Assembly (NCBI RefSeq): GCF_023278565.1
Contig: NC_064677.1
Coordinates: 3,224,001 to 3,288,000 of the forward strand
Length of the DNA stretch: 64,000 nt
Source of the DNA: Colletotrichum lupini
Taxonomy: Eukaryota; Ascomycota; Sordariomycetes; Glomerellales; Glomerellaceae
Direction of reading: 5' to 3'
Positions 1 to 14,100 of this stretch are shown here, one piece after another. A program made the translations under genes and the position numbers. Within the stretch, counting starts at the first letter, position 1; the number at the start of each line of letters is the position of its first letter. The notes under the pieces are model-generated. The model searched no databases. It was given only the letters and a program-made list of their open reading frames with translations, and had not been told where the DNA came from.

Positions 1-1960
1 TAGCTTAAGTCGGGATAAATACTTTAATTAATACTCTTTTAAGTACTATTACTACTTAGATCTAAACTACTGCGCTTTAAACTAAGGTTTTTATAATTCT
101 TTAGCCTAATTTAATAAAAAATATAGGTTTTTATAAAATACCATTCTCTAGTTAAGAGGGGACTATAGTCTTTAAAAGCGATAATATTATAAACTTTTTA
201 AAAAAGTTCGAAGACTAATACGAAATTAATAAGGTCCCGGACCGATTCAAAAATAAGCTTATTACGTATATTATAAAAAGAGATTATTAAGCTCTAGTTA
301 AAGATGCGATTAAAGGACTACCCTAGGCCTAAGCTAAGGATTTCTTTTTATAAAAATATAAAAAATAAGATATTAATTACTTTTTAAATAAAGAAAAATA
401 AATTAAGAGAGTTACTAAGGGGCTACTTATTTTATTTTCTAACTTAAACTCTACCTAAGTACTATTTACTAAGATTAATAACGTAATTACTTTTACTAAG
501 TAATAAGACCTTTATATTATAATTAATAAGAGCTTAATTAAGGCCGTATATAAGCGGTTCTATATTAATATTATAAGAAAAGTAATAAAGGAAGTTAAGG
601 TTATTTTAAATAGTTTTATTAAATCGACGAAGTATATAAAGTTTAAAATAGGACTTCTTAACGCGATTGTATATAAAAAAGAATATAGCCTACTTTTTAT
701 GAATAATTAAAATTAACTTAAACCCTTATTATAACCCCCTACTCTTTAAATATATAATAATATTTAATATTAATATCTAAACTATTAATAATATTATTAG
801 CTAGTAATAGAGGTCTAAGTTACCTAAGTAGTTACTAATAATAACGCTTATTTTAACCTAGCTAACGGGATAAATAAGCTGAAGATTTATTAAAATAGCG
901 TTTACTCTTAAGGCCCTATTTATATATTTAATATAAGTACTACGTATCCTAATCGGCCCTTAATTATAAAACCTAGGGATTATTATTAATATTATTAAAG
1001 TTAATATTACTAAATTATTAGGGATTGCGATCAGTATACTCTTAATAAGGATGCCTATTTTATTATTTTAGCTTAGGGAGCTTAGTATTATAAAAAGCGT
1101 AATAAGTATAAGCTTATAAATAATATCCCCTTTATTATAATTAAAAATGGAAAAAAGTGCGTAATTATTAATTACGTTACCCTCCTTTTTTATATAACGA
1201 ATATATTAGCTAAAGAAGATACTAAGCTTTTAACTAAGGAGATTTTAAATTACTAAATCGGATTACCTTAATAAACTATACTTATACTCCCTTTTACTAA
1301 TTTTATAAATATAGTTAAATATATTTATATAATACGACCTAATTTAAGTTACTATAGCTAAGCGGACGTTTATACCGTTTATAAAAAAAGACTTCTTAAG
1401 AATCGTATTTTAATAACTAAACTATATTTTAAAAAGACGTACGGTATTAATAACCTAAACTAGCCTTTATAATCTAAAAAAAAGACGGTTTCCTTCTCTA
1501 ATTAAAAAAAAGAAATTATAAAAATCGATAATAATAATAAGGTTCTCGAAATAGTAAAGAACGTAACTCCTAAATTTATTTCTAAGCCCTAGCTTATTAA
1601 AGTCCCGATTAGTACTTTTAATATTAGTATTTAAGGAACCTAAGAGCCTCTTCCTCGTAAGACCTAAAAAATAATAATTATTAATTAGCCCTATAACTTT
1701 AATTTTAAAATCGAGGCTAAAAAGTTAGCAAAAAGAAGGCTCGAGGCCCCGATTTTATTACCTATAAACCTCTTATAAAAGATTATACTAGAATATATTA
1801 TAGTAATAATAATTTTAATATATAATTAAGGGTATTTTAATATTAATAGAATCCTATTAAAAGCTCCGAGATCCTTAGCTAACTTAGTAAAGAATAGATA
1901 ATAATAAAAGGATATTAAGGATCTTTTTAATAAGTATAATAAAAACCTCTTCTTAAAGCC
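1..1960 (+). pseudogene. Probable gag and linker region of gypsy relic 1
   Basis: This stretch lies upstream of and in the same direction as the protease of the first gypsy element. Fragments of open + strand frame are visible, for example from about 920 to 1,250, with only TAA or TAG interruptions. I do not see a clear zinc knuckle. The assignment rests on gene order rather than on a recognised domain. Confidence 0.4.
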
Positions 1961-1964
1961 GAGC

Positions 1965-2420
1965 TATATAATTAAAATTAATAAAGTTAGAGGTACTAAT
2001 CCGATTTCTAAACTTCTAACTTTTATAATTTTAAATACTTACTTATAGTTAGAAATCTAAATATTTAGCATAAATTAGGATAATAAGGGTTTAATAATTA
2101 TTACGATCCTAAATATTAAGGTATAAGTCAATATCTTCTTAAAATAATACGTTAAAAAAGCCGGTATTTCTTATATAATAACGAAACTCTAAATATAAAC
2201 GTTTAAGTATAATCTAGCTAGTTAAATAACTTTTAATAGCTTTTATTTTATAGATATATAAATTAGTAAGTTTAAAGTAACTACTTATCTTTTTATTAAA
2301 AACGAGTAAGAGACCTCCGATCCGTTATTACTAGGTCTTTTATTTATATAAAATACTAAGCTATTTTTTAAATATAATAAGTTAATAATTATTACTCTAA
2401 TTTATATTAAAAACGCGAGG
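1965..2420 (+). pseudogene. Retropepsin-like protease relic (gypsy 1)
   Basis: A frame with few stops ends in a motif reading LLLGLLFIQNTKL near 2,325-2,365. This resembles the C-terminal leucine-glycine motif of retrotransposon aspartic proteases that also contains the flap region. The active-site Asp-Ser/Thr-Gly cannot be read with certainty, probably because RIP changed it. It lies directly upstream of the reverse transcriptase, as expected for a Ty3/gypsy pol polyprotein. Confidence 0.55.
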
Positions 2421-3299
2421 CTAAGGATCCCCGTAAGGATAATTAAAACGAATAGTTTTTAAAACGTAAAGAATATTTTATTTTATTTTAAATAATATAT
2501 AAAGAAAGTTTTTAGATTAGAAAACTGAATATTAATAATATAATTAAGAATACTACTAGTTCCGATAATCCCTACTTAGAATCCGAATTAAAAAAAGACG
2601 AGCGTATTATAATAGTTTTAAACTAAAACTAAGCTAATTAAATTATAATTATAATTACCCTCTATATAATCTAGCCTTAGATTATATAAATTAAAAAAGT
2701 AATAATAACTACTTATAATAAGGCTAAAAATAAGCTAAATAGAACGGCTAATTAAAACGCTTTACGTTTCTTAATAGAAATACTTATTTTTTAATAAGAA
2801 GAGTTATATATCGAACGACGGATTAAGAAACTAACATAAAAAGCGTTAAAGTTATATAAGGTAACTAAAAAAGCTTTTTATAAAATTCCTTATATTATTA
2901 AAACTAATATAATATATAAAAAAAAAATTTAAAAAGTCTAACTAATTAACGACGCGCTTTTTAATAAATCGATACTTAATAATAATCCTTATTAAAAACT
3001 TAAAAAGCTTAAGGAGGTTAAAAATAAGCTACGAGACCGATCGGGCCTTTATAAAAATATTATTATACTTAAGTTCTTAAATATAAAACTAAGCTCTAAA
3101 TTAATAAATAATTAGCTCTAAGCTATTATTAAGGATTATAACTACCTCTTATTTTATAAATAAAATCTTTTTAAATAAATATTCCTTAATTAAGAAAAAG
3201 CGCTAATATAGGACTTTTTTAAATACGGCTACCTCGATTTTATAATTACGCTATTATAATTAATTAAAATTATACTTTATAAAGCTTAGTAAATAAAGG

Positions 3300-3990
3300 G
3301 TATCCCTATCCCGAAGGCTTTATTACTAAAAGCCTTCGAAGTAATATAAGAACGTATTACTTAAAATATTATTGAAAAAAGCTATATTACGTATTAAAAC
3401 CCCTAGTTCTTGATAATGATAAAAAACGGTAGTTTTTAGCTAATTAACTTAGTAACTAAGGTTAACGCCGTTACTTTTTAAAACGCTTAATAACGACTTA
3501 ATATTAATAAGTTCTTAAAGGAATTTATTATAAATTAGCTTATCTCCCTCTTAAATTTCTTTTCTAACTACGATTAAATCTTTTTAAATAAAAAGAGCCG
3601 CGATTTAATAGCTTTTTTAACTCTACTCGGGCTATATAAATACTATACCCTCTTATAAAGAGTAATAAATTTAGTAGCCTAGTTCTATTAAATTATAACC
3701 CGTATTTTTTATAACTTAATTTTAAAATACTATAACGCTTTTATTAATAATATCGTAGTTAAAAGCCCGCGATCCCGCCATAATAATAAATATCTAACTA
3801 ATTATTTTAGGATTTAGTAATTTATTTACGAGTACTTCTAGAATATTAATTAAGTCTTAATTAATATCGAGCTAGCTAGTTATATTATTTTCGGAGTAAA
3901 GTTATAATAATACTAGCTATTTATAATTATTATAAGCTACTTTTATAATATAAAAAGAAAATAGCTTAATTAAGCTAAAGTCCTTAAAAT
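3300..3990 (+). pseudogene. Reverse transcriptase relic (gypsy 1)
   Basis: The frame around 3,463 reads NAVT, then at about 3,590-3,700 a stretch including SRDLIAFLTLLGLYKYYTLL, matching the palm of fungal Ty3/gypsy reverse transcriptases. The catalytic box at 3,739-3,771 reads FINNIVVKSPR where the family has F-x-D-D-I. The two aspartates have become asparagines, exactly what RIP does to TGATGA read on this strand. Stops are TAA or TAG only. The enzyme would have copied element RNA into cDNA; this copy cannot be functional. Confidence 0.85.
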
Positions 3991-4199
3991 CTTTAAATAG
4001 ATAAAATACTTGAACGTCTTAGAAGTTAGATCGTTTCTTAGTATTATTACTTTTTATTATTACTAAATCGAGTATTCTTTTTTTATAATAGTACTATTAT
4101 ACTCCTCACTTAGTAAGAACTAATTTTTTAAATAGGGAGCGCCGTAAATCGAGGCTATAAAAACGCTTAAAAAGGTAATTACTACTACCCCTATTTTAG

Positions 4200-4560
4200 T
4201 TTTACTAAACTATAGCGCCGAGGCTAAGTAGATTATTTTTATAACGGACGCTAGTATTAAAAAATAAAATAGTACACTTAGTTAAATCGTTAATAATAAG
4301 CGTATTATTACTTAATACGAGAGCGGGATATAGCGCGGGTTAGAACTTAATTATAACTTTAATAAGCTCGAAATATAAAGCGTTTTAATAAGCTTAAAGC
4401 GTCTTCGTAACTATTTATTTAGGATTAGCTTTTTATTAAAAACCGATACCTAGGTCCTAGTTACTTAGATTAATAGTATAGTAAATAACTTATTATTAAT
4501 AATAATAATACACTAGCTCTCTTAAATTAGATTTTTTAACTTTAAAATTAAGTATATTAA
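4200..4560 (+). pseudogene. RNase H relic (gypsy 1)
   Basis: Downstream of the reverse transcriptase the frame reads IIFITDASIKKQNSTL near 4,230-4,280, the T/V-D-A-S start of the Ty3/gypsy RNase H fold. This is followed by RIITxYESG and a KLE...LKRLRNYLFRISF block near 4,300-4,440. These are the usual landmarks of the domain that degrades the RNA strand of the hybrid. Spacing to the reverse transcriptase is normal, so this part of pol has few large indels. Confidence 0.75.
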
Positions 4561-4919
4561 TAAGAAAAAGAATACTACGGCGGATAGCTTTTTAAAAAAA
4601 ACCCTTAGCTAATCTAACTTAGTTAAAGTAGAGCTTAATAAAAGTATTAAGGACTTTATTAATATACGAGTTTTATAAATACGCGTTATAAAAAACTTTT
4701 TTTTATAATATATAGCTATAATAACGCTATTATTAATTAGGTATAGGAAATAAATATTCTAATTAATATACTAGCGCTAGACGAATAATAGTCAGATTTG
4801 TTAAAATAAATTACCTATTTCTTTTTTACTCTAAAAAGGCTAGCGGGTATACCCTTTAATTAGTTTAAACGTTTTAAATAGATAACAATACGATTTATTA
4901 TATAAAATAAACTTCTATT

Positions 4920-5900
4920 TTAATAGGAAACGAAGACTTACCCCTAACTTATTTAAGTAATTAATAATAAGCGCTACTAAGTAGACCTAATTAACGAAGT
5001 ATATAATAAATCCGGGTATAAGGGACGAGAAGCTACTTATTTCTACCTTATAAAATAATACTACTAACTAAGAATATATACTTAAGCCCGGGAGCTAATT
5101 ATAACTTACGAGGCTTATTAAAAAGCTAAATTATAATGCTTCGATAACCCCTATATATTTATAGTCCCGATTTATAAACCTTTTTTTAAGGTTTACTTAG
5201 ATATTTAGTATATAAGTAAATAAAAGGTTATTAAGGCGCGTTATAAGTTTATAAGGTACTTAAAAATACGGATTATAATATACGCTACGTTAAGAAATAT
5301 TACGAAGTTTATTTAAGAAAGTATTATTTACTATTATAGGATCTACGGTACTCTAATTATTAATAAGGGACGAGAGAATATAGGTATTATTACTTAGCTT
5401 AATTAATAATATAGTACTTAATAAAAGGTTATATTAGTTTATAACCCTCGCGCTAACGGGCTTTTTAAAAAGGGTTATTAACTTATTACGTATATATTTC
5501 GTATTTAATTAAATTGAAAAAAGAAAAATATTGGACCTATACTTACTACGGCCCTTTTTATAAATAAGATAACTATTAAAATATTATTAAATTATATACT
5601 ATTTTATTTTATTTATAATTATTATATAATAACCCCGATCGAAAAAAGAACGGCGACTTAGAGAGTACTTAATTAAGAGAATATATATATAACGGATTAA
5701 AAAATCTAAGCTTAATTATAAGCTTTTACTTCCTTAGTAAATAATCAAGAAGTTATAGCTAATAAAGTCGCTTAATATCGAGCCTAAACCCGTAACTAGT
5801 TTAACCTTTTATACTTTTTTTAATTAACGAAGTTATAGCTTAGTAATTTAGTTCTTATTTTTAATATTTAATAAAAAGTTAATATATTAACTTTTAAAAA
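4920..5900 (+). pseudogene. Integrase relic (gypsy 1)
   Basis: Near 5,010-5,040 the frame reads SGYKGREATYF, corresponding to the GHRGRDATY part of the zinc-binding HHCC domain with a histidine turned into tyrosine. Around 5,340-5,390 IYGTLIINKGREN matches the core segment before the second catalytic aspartate. Near 5,435-5,460 VYNPRANGLFKKGYQ matches the YHPQANG-ER-H motif. Together these identify a DDE retroviral-type integrase. Catalytic and metal-binding residues are largely lost to RIP. Confidence 0.8.
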
Positions 5901-6252
5901 GCTCGATTATTATTAATAAGGACTTTTTTATATTTACTTAGCTACTCCGAACGGATCGTTATATTAACTAGAGACGCTTATTAATAACTTAATTATAAAG
6001 GCTACTTATATTAATAATTAGCTTAAGAAGTTCCTAAAGTCTCTAGAAGGCCTCTACTTATTACCTAACGAGTCTAATTTTTATAATAACTTTATTTTTA
6101 ACTTAGCTAACTTTCTATTTTTATAGGATAATATAATTAAAACCGTAATCCTACTTCTTAATTATAATAATAATATAATAAACTCTGAGAACGAGGATAC
6201 TCTATTATTTACTAAGTAAACCTAATTATAAATAAAAGCCTCTCGAGAGGGG

Positions 6253-9200
6253 TAGATTACCCCTTATTATTACTAAATCCTTAATATAAACTAGGGGTTT
6301 TATTTATTAAATATTTATTTTATAAAAGTATTATTAAATCTTACTAATTCTTTAGTTATCTCTTTACTTAGATTCGGAATAAAGATATAATAGGATAATA
6401 AAAAGAGAAGAATTATTTATTAGCTATTACGATCGAAAACCTAAAGACTTTACTTATTAACTATATAATTATATTAAAAAACCCTATCCCTCCCCTTAAA
6501 TATCTAAGCCGAGTTCTTTATTTAATTAAGCCTATTTAGTATTTAGCTTAGCTTATATAGCCTCTTATTTTACTTATTTTATTTTAATATATTAATAACC
6601 CTTATAAATTACGAATACGTAGTTTTTAATAAGGTATATTAAAGGGGCGTCTTTAAGAACGGAATCGTACTTATTTTTCTTAGCCTTAGTATTATTAATA
6701 TAATTAAAAACTATATAGACCGAAGTCTTAACTTTTTTAATATTAATTAAAATTAGAGACGCTACGCTATTACTACTTATTATATAACGATAGTAATAGC
6801 CTTACTTAAGGTCGGCCCCGGACTATTTAATATTCTATTAATTATAGGTTTTTTTAAAATAGTATTTCTCGCTCTTGAAATATATATAATTACTATATTA
6901 ATTATTGAAATAATTTAATAAAACAACGTACTTAAAATAAGGGACTATCTTTTTAATTAGCTTATTAATATTAGAACCGATATATTTTTAAAAAGACTAT
7001 ACGTAATAATCATAAAGTATAGTATTCTAAACACTATAAGCTTAGATGATTAAAAAATTAATAATAAGGGTTCGCTTACTTAATTACTAAAATAGAGGGC
7101 TAAAGGGACTAACATAATTATAACTAATAAAAACCTAATAGCTCTATAAAAACGATCTACTTATAATACCCCGTTTATAAACGTACTTTTTAATAACGTT
7201 TTAATTCGTAATTAATTACTAAAACTTCTAAGCGATTTATTTTTTAGTATACTTATTAACTTAAGGATTTATAATATAAAATTCGGTATAAAGCTCTTTA
7301 GTTAATTTAAAAAAAGTTAATTAATTAGTAATTTTAAATATTTAAAAAAAAAGAACGTAAAATTAGGACGGGAATTAAAAGGATCGAATAGAATAGTACT
7401 TATTATAATCTATTTTTTATTAACTTCTTAGAACTTATAGCCCTAAGTTCTTAAGGAATTAACTTTCTTAAGAATAGAAAAAGAATATTACTAAGGCCGA
7501 ACGTCGTAATAAGTAATTTTAATAATTTAATACGTATTATTAATAGCCGAAATATTAAATATAATAAATAAATAAATTATATTATTAAAAAAAAAGAGAG
7601 ACTAAGTAAAAAAGGATAATTATAATTAAAAAGCTATTATTAAAAAAATAAAATAAAAAGGGATTAGAGGGATTAAAAAAAGGCCTTTATATATAATACT
7701 GATATTAAAAGAATTAATATAGTAAAGAAATTATAAGGACTTTACTTATTATATTAGTTAGATCGAGAGAGTTCTAGAACTAGTACTTAAAACTAAACCG
7801 TTAACTTTTTATTAAAAATCCGTTACTAAATAGAACTGCGTAGCTACTATGCGCATAGTATTTACTTAGGGCTACGTAGTAAAATACTAATAGATTTTTA
7901 TTTAATATAATCTTAGTATTCGTTACCTCCCGAAGTTGTTATTTATATTAGAAGTGGCTTAGGTCGGTAAGTTAGGTAATACGTATATATACGTACTCTA
8001 AGTAAGACGGGGGTTATAGTAGCTTACTAGCCTATTTTATAGTAATATTAGCTCTAAAAGCTCTAGCGGGGGTATTTATAAACTAAGTAACCGCTTATTA
8101 AAATTATTCACTTAGTAAGAGGTCTTAATTTCGTTTCTAAAAATAGACTAGGGTAAAAATAGAAAGAAAGCTAGGAGACGTAGCGGTAACGAACATATTA
8201 GTATTAAAAACCTATTTATAAGTATTTAGAATTAGAGCGATATAAAAAGTACCTAAGGGTTTAAAGAATATTTTTAAGGCTAGACTAGCTAGTATCCTTA
8301 GACTACTAAACTTATTTAATATAAAACTTATATTATATTACTAGCGTTAAGAGTTTAGTATATATTACGGATATTATTATTTTTATTATCGTATTAAACT
8401 AAGAGAAACCTAGATTTTAGGGCCTAGGTATGTACTTTATAAATAATAATATCCCTAAATCCCCGGTTATTTAAACTAAGTACCTCGTTATTATCAATAC
8501 TAACTATTTCTCTCTAATTAGTTAGAGCCTCGGCGCCCTTAATATAAATAAGTAGCTTTTTCCTTACTTTAGGACTTTTTTAGAAGTTATATATACTATA
8601 GGCTCCTTAATACGAAAGCGAACTCTATTATATTAGTAAGCTCTTAGGTCTTTATAATTATAATCTAATTATTTATTAAGATTTACTAATACTATTAGAA
8701 ATATAAAAGGAGGTTAGTTACGTAAAGAATGCGTACTTATAAACGAACTATGAATTTAAAAAGTAAGTCGAGGTCTCGAGGTCTCTTTAATTTTATTTAT
8801 TATTCCTTTATAGTTTTAAAAAAGTAAGGACTCGAGTTAGATTAGTAATAAAAGCTTATTTCTTTCTTTTAAGTATGCGATTAATATTATAAATCTAAGA
8901 TAAAATATAGCTTAGGATTACTATGTTAATACTTCTAAAAACGAAAAATAGTATATTCTTATTAAAAATAGCGTAGAGACTCCGTTAAATTACGGATTAC
9001 TAGCTACTTAAGAGCACTTTTATTACGGTTTGATAATTACCCCGTATTTATTATAATATTCAAAAAAATACCCCGTTATATATAAAATTTATAACATTTA
9101 GTATAGAAGTAAACTAATTTAAAAACAAAATCGGCTTAAAATACTTAAGCTAAGAATACTAACTCGTCCTAGGACCGTAAGCGGCCGGCTATTTAAAACT

Positions 9201-9954
9201 ACTCTTATTATAAATAAATACTTATTTAGTAACTAATATAGCTTTTAAAAGGGACGCCGCGCTATATTTAAAATACGAATTTATATATAAAATAATATAT
9301 TAAGTAGTGTTTTAATAATTTAACCCGGACGAATTAGTTTATAATAGTTTATAAGAACGCTATTATATACCCCTCGATCTTATAAATAGTTTTAAAAACT
9401 TAATACTTTAAGCTATAAAGTATTTATAACGTATATATTTAAAGCTAGGCTATAATTAAGACTATTATGATACTCTAGTAATAGCATTCTTAGCGTTCGT
9501 TATATAAGTAAACTATTACTATTTACTAAGCTAATTTAATTAAGAAATAGTCGAATTTATTACGTCGCTTACTTAAATTTCCGGCTTTTTAATCCTTTTA
9601 CGTATTTATAAAAGTCGGACTTATACTCTAAAGCTAATACCTCTCGCACTTATTATTATTTAAAATAAATATATATATCCCTAGCTAAGATACTATAATT
9701 AATAACGGAAATACGCTATATAGCTATTACATAAGTCTTCGTAATAGCGTCCTATATTAAAATAGTTTTATTATAACTAAGTCTTAGTAATATAGCGCTA
9801 CCCGCTTATTAATCTCGCTAGTAATCCCCCGCTCTTTTAAAAAATAAAAACTAGTTAGTTAGGGCGGCCCGATAAAAGCAGCCCCTAATTATTTATTATA
9901 ACTCCCTATAATACTACTTCTCTTTTATATACTCGTTTTTTTAATATATCTTAA
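6253..9954. other. Unassigned RIPed sequence
   Basis: The first few hundred bases are expected to be the 3' LTR of gypsy relic 1, but no second copy is present in the window to define it. The rest has no frame I can assign. A perfect 16-bp palindrome lies at 7,845-7,860 and keeps one TG and one CA despite the surrounding RIP. Confidence 0.5.
7845..7860. repeat. Perfect 16-bp palindrome
   Basis: TACTATGCGCATAGTA is its own reverse complement. The centre ATGCGCAT retains TG and CA in a region that has lost almost all of them. It could be chance or part of an element end. Confidence 0.6.
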
Positions 9955-11105
9955 GCTATTTTCTATTACCATTATAAGTATTTAAAAGTATATAAGCTAA
10001 AAAAGACTAGTTCTTTAGAGTCGTTAAGTAGTATATTTTATATTTTACTGGCTAACTTAATAGCGGGCTCTTATTATATAGCTTCGATATATTTTAATAT
10101 ATAATATTATTAATTCTTATTCTTTTTTAAACTTTCAGTATTCCTAATTTTATAATTAAGTTAATTTCCCTCTAATTTTTCTTTTAGCGGTTTATACTAA
10201 GCGAATTAAAAAGTAAGCGGCGGCTAATATTCGTCCGCTCGAAGTTTATTATTATAATACCTCTACCCGCTACGCTATTATTACGTAATATATTACGTAG
10301 CTCTATATCGCTATAAAAAATACTTGGTAAAGTAAGTTTTTTATACGTCTAGGTAACTACGGTAATATCCGTATTAATTTACTTTTTTAGTAAAGTCGAA
10401 TAGAGAGGTTTTAGTCTAACTAAGAAATAAAATATGCTTATTAATACTACTATTCTAATTTAAATAAACGAAAATATGTTCTCTTTAAATTAAGAGAAGT
10501 CGATTGTTTACCTCATTCTTATAGCAAATAGGGGTTAGACCTAACGTTTTAAAGCCTTTAGTAAAATATATATCTACAAAAGACGTCCTAATTTTAAAAG
10601 CGAGCTAGTTAAGCTAAATAAACGAAATAATAAAATATTATAATCGTAATAATAGTATTTTAATAGTTATATACGAATAAATCGGAGGAGATATAATTAG
10701 TTAGGGTACTAATAAGTTACTAATTTAAGTAGCTATAGTAGCGTATAAAATAAACGATTTATATCGTTTATTTTTATTTATTTATCTACTTCCCTTAGTA
10801 ATACTAGCAGCTTTCTTATACCTATTTACTATCCGAGCCCGCACTCGACTTTATATATACCCTTTTACTACTTAGAACTAATAGTATTATCTCGCTACTT
10901 TATATTACTATTAAATTACTTATACTAAGACCGTATATATTGTAGCGAACGCCTAAGACCTCGCTTATATTAAAATATATATAAATAAACGCGCGCTTTT
11001 TTATTTTTATATACTATTTTAAGTATATATCTTAGTATATTTACGTACTTTATAATCTAGGTATTAAGGCTCGGTTAAAAACGTATAATAAAATCTAGAG
11101 GTAGG
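9955..11105 (-). repeat. Dispersed repeat family A, copy 1
   Basis: About 1.15 kb that aligns along its length with 44,233-45,515 in the same orientation. Anchors are the block at about 10,352 (GTAACTACGGTAATATCCGT) versus 44,661, a near-identical run of about 28 bases starting near 11,000 versus 45,411, and CTAGGTATTAAG near 11,058 versus 45,468. Similarity stops at both edges. Translation on the - strand near 10,200-10,440 gives corresponding frames in the two copies (copy 1 begins HILFLSQTKTSLFDFTKK, reading stops as Q), which suggests a coding relic. I do not recognise the protein. Confidence 0.8.
10751..10770. repeat. Short inverted repeat inside family A copy 1
   Basis: TAAACGAT and ATCGTTTA form an 8-bp stem around a TTAT loop. 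Confidence 0.5.
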
Positions 11106-14100
11106 ACTTTTTAATAAGAGAGAGGTAACTAATAGTTATTAAAAATAACTATTCAAGAGTATTTCTAGAAGCTCGAAAGAGAATATCCCGTATAGGGAGG
11201 AGCTTTTATACTTTTTAAAATAGTTTAAATTATTTAAAGACCGCTATAAAAAGACTAAATTAATTAGCTATATTATTAAATAGTAATAATATATATAGCT
11301 ATTTATAAAACGTTTACTAATAGTCTTAGTACGTAGTAGTTCGAATAAATTTAATGAATTAAACGTTCGAGGTAATAATAATTACTATCTTAGCCCCTAA
11401 ATACGTCTTTAGTAAGTAATAAAAAACTAAGCTCGGCTTAATAATTAAAATCTAGTTAATAAGCAAACGTTTTTAAATAAATAACTAACCTAAAAAAGAT
11501 TGATAGAGATAGACCCTAGTTAGGTAAAAGACCTATATTATTAAAATCGGGACTAGACTAGGCGTTCTTATACTTTAATTAACGTTTTAAATAGGACGTA
11601 AATATACTATTTAAGGCTAAAGTCTTATGCCCAATAGTTATCTGAATATTATATATAAAATATTACTATTTTACCTAGGCTAGTTTAATTCCTCGTTATT
11701 AATAAGTAAATAGTTATAGTTAAGTTAAGTCCTTATAAGCTTTTAAAATAAATAAATTATATTTAGCGTTTATTAGTTAGTAATTAACGCTACCCCCTCC
11801 ATATAGCTTAAATACGCTACCCCTATTAAAATTAGAACTTACGTACTTATAATAAAACTAAGGAACGCTAGGTAAGCCGCTTATTAAAAAACCTTTTATT
11901 AAAAAGAACGTTACGATTTTTAATATAACTAAGGTAAGTTTAGTAAACGAATAAGCAGCTATATATTTAAAATAATAATAGAGTTATATATATAAATAGT
12001 TATATTACGTTAGTAATAAAGTTACTTAATTAAAAAGAGAAAAATAAGAAAAGTAGAAGTTAGTTCCGTTATAATTCGGACCTAGGTCTTTAGTATCGTT
12101 AGAAAATAACTGATAAGCTAAAGGTCTTATTATATAAAGTATAGCGGCTCTTAATATAATTACTTTAAATAGTATAAATAGAGAAACAGAACGTAGCGAG
12201 TTTTCGTTAATATTACGGGATAATATTTAATAATAATTTACTATAAGGATTAGAACGAATATAGACGAGAAGTATAAGAGATAAAATAATATATATATAA
12301 AAAGCTTAGCTATAGTAATTCGCTAATTAAAATAAAAAAGCCTACTTTTTTTTACTTAAAACCTCCCGTTTAGGCCGCTTAGTTAGGCTAGCGCCGTCGT
12401 TACTATTATCGAGTATTTTAATCTCCCTAGGCCGCTTTGAACTAGTAATTAGATCCGTATTATAATAGATCTTAGCGCTAATTAGCTATAATAAAAATAA
12501 ATAGAAACTAATTAGCTAGCTAGCTAAGGAAGTATTACGATTAGTTATAGATTATTTATAGTTAATAACTATCGATTTTTTACGTACTAATCGTAGAGCG
12601 TATAATAGGAGTAAATTAAGGCATGGGGACTTTTCCCTCTCTCGTAGATAAAAAGGTTAACCTTCCTAGCAGAAGGTATTATTACCGGTATCTATTTTAC
12701 GGGCTCTAATAACTAATACGACGTCTTTTAATATAGCCTTAACTACTATTTTTTAAATTTTATATTAATATTATGAGCGTTAGTACGGTAAAAGGTTTAA
12801 TAGCTTCTAATATATTAAGTAGTACTAGGCTACTTAAAAATACTTATAAAAATAATTTACTACGTTATATAGCTTATTTAAGTATAAGAATAATTTAAGC
12901 TCGAGACGATAATTAATACCTATAAAAACGATACTTAGAGTTACTTTACGACTTTTAATAAAATAAAGGCTACCGTTCTACTTTATAATTTATAATAATA
13001 AGACAAGTATAGCTTAGAAAGAATTTAAATATTACCTTCTTAAGGCTATTACTTTACTTAACATAAGAATATTATTGTCTTATTATATATAGCTTTTAAA
13101 ACTTTTAGCTAGCTAGGGCCTAACTTGATTTAATAAAAGGGGTAGGGATAACTTAACGTAATTAACTAATACCTATTTTAAATATTTAATATAATAATCC
13201 GTAAAGGATATCTAGGTTACTTTTAAGAATGTTTATTAATAATACTATAAGTTTTAATAGCTCGTCCTTCCCTAGGATATAGCGTTTTATTATTCGGCTT
13301 TAGCTCTTTATATACTAAACTACTCTAGTAAGAACGTTTTTTATTATTTTATATATTATACGTTGTATCGTACTTAATAATATAAATAGCCGGCTCGGAG
13401 ATATAGCTTTTACGGTTAGAAACTAAATAAGTACGTACGGACTAGCTAAACTAACCTATAAGCCTCGTATCGTAGTATTTAGTTTATAAAAAGTCTATTA
13501 TTAGATTTACAAACAGTCTAACTATAATAGCGTTTTTAGGAGTTAAGTAAATATTAAGATACTAATACTTAATATTCAATATAGCCTAAGGTATACTAGA
13601 AACGTCGACTTTCTTTTATTAGGATCGTATAGTAATATTATTGCAAATAAAATATAATAAAAAAGCTAATCTATAAAAAGCCTCTTTATCAAAGCCGAAA
13701 TTAATAAGAATCTATATATTTTAAATAAGAAATAAAGTTCTATAGTCCTTTTAGAAGTAGTACTTAATTTAGCCTTTTTTAGGTCCGCTATAAAGTACTT
13801 ATAATACCTAGTTCTAACTTATATTAGCTATACGGCTATATAGTTTAGAGCTAAATACTAACGGGCTACGTAGCGGAAGCTATTTTTATATATTTAAATT
13901 ACTTAGTTTAATAACTTATAATCCGCATAACCCTAACTATAGAGCAAGCCGTTAGTTAACGGTAGTAATTATTATTTTGTTAGTACACAGTGCGCTTTAT
14001 ACGTATAGATTATTTAACTAAGGCGCGTAATATACTTAATATTTAAAAAAGAAAAATAAAAAAGCTTATATCCCTTAGCTATAAATAACTATAAATATAT

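Larger units (their letters stand above)
1..6252 (+). mobile_element. Ty3/gypsy LTR retrotransposon relic 1, 5' end cut by the window
   Basis: The + strand shows, in order, an aspartic-protease-like region (about 1,965-2,420), reverse transcriptase (about 3,300-3,990), RNase H (about 4,200-4,560) and integrase (about 4,920-5,900). Protease-RT-RH-IN is the gypsy pol order. Frames are broken only by RIP-type stops and a few shifts. A purine run at 6,245-6,252, followed by a TA where an LTR would begin with TG, is a plausible polypurine tract and start of the 3' LTR. Bases 1 to about 1,900 are taken as gag and linker by position only. The element is dead. It differs from the second gypsy relic and shows no chromodomain. 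Confidence 0.85.

Noticed and set aside
6253..6560. Continuation of the gypsy 1 frame beyond the polypurine tract
   Set aside because: The open + strand frame past 6,252 shows no conserved motif and is expected by chance in sequence this rich in TA-type codons.
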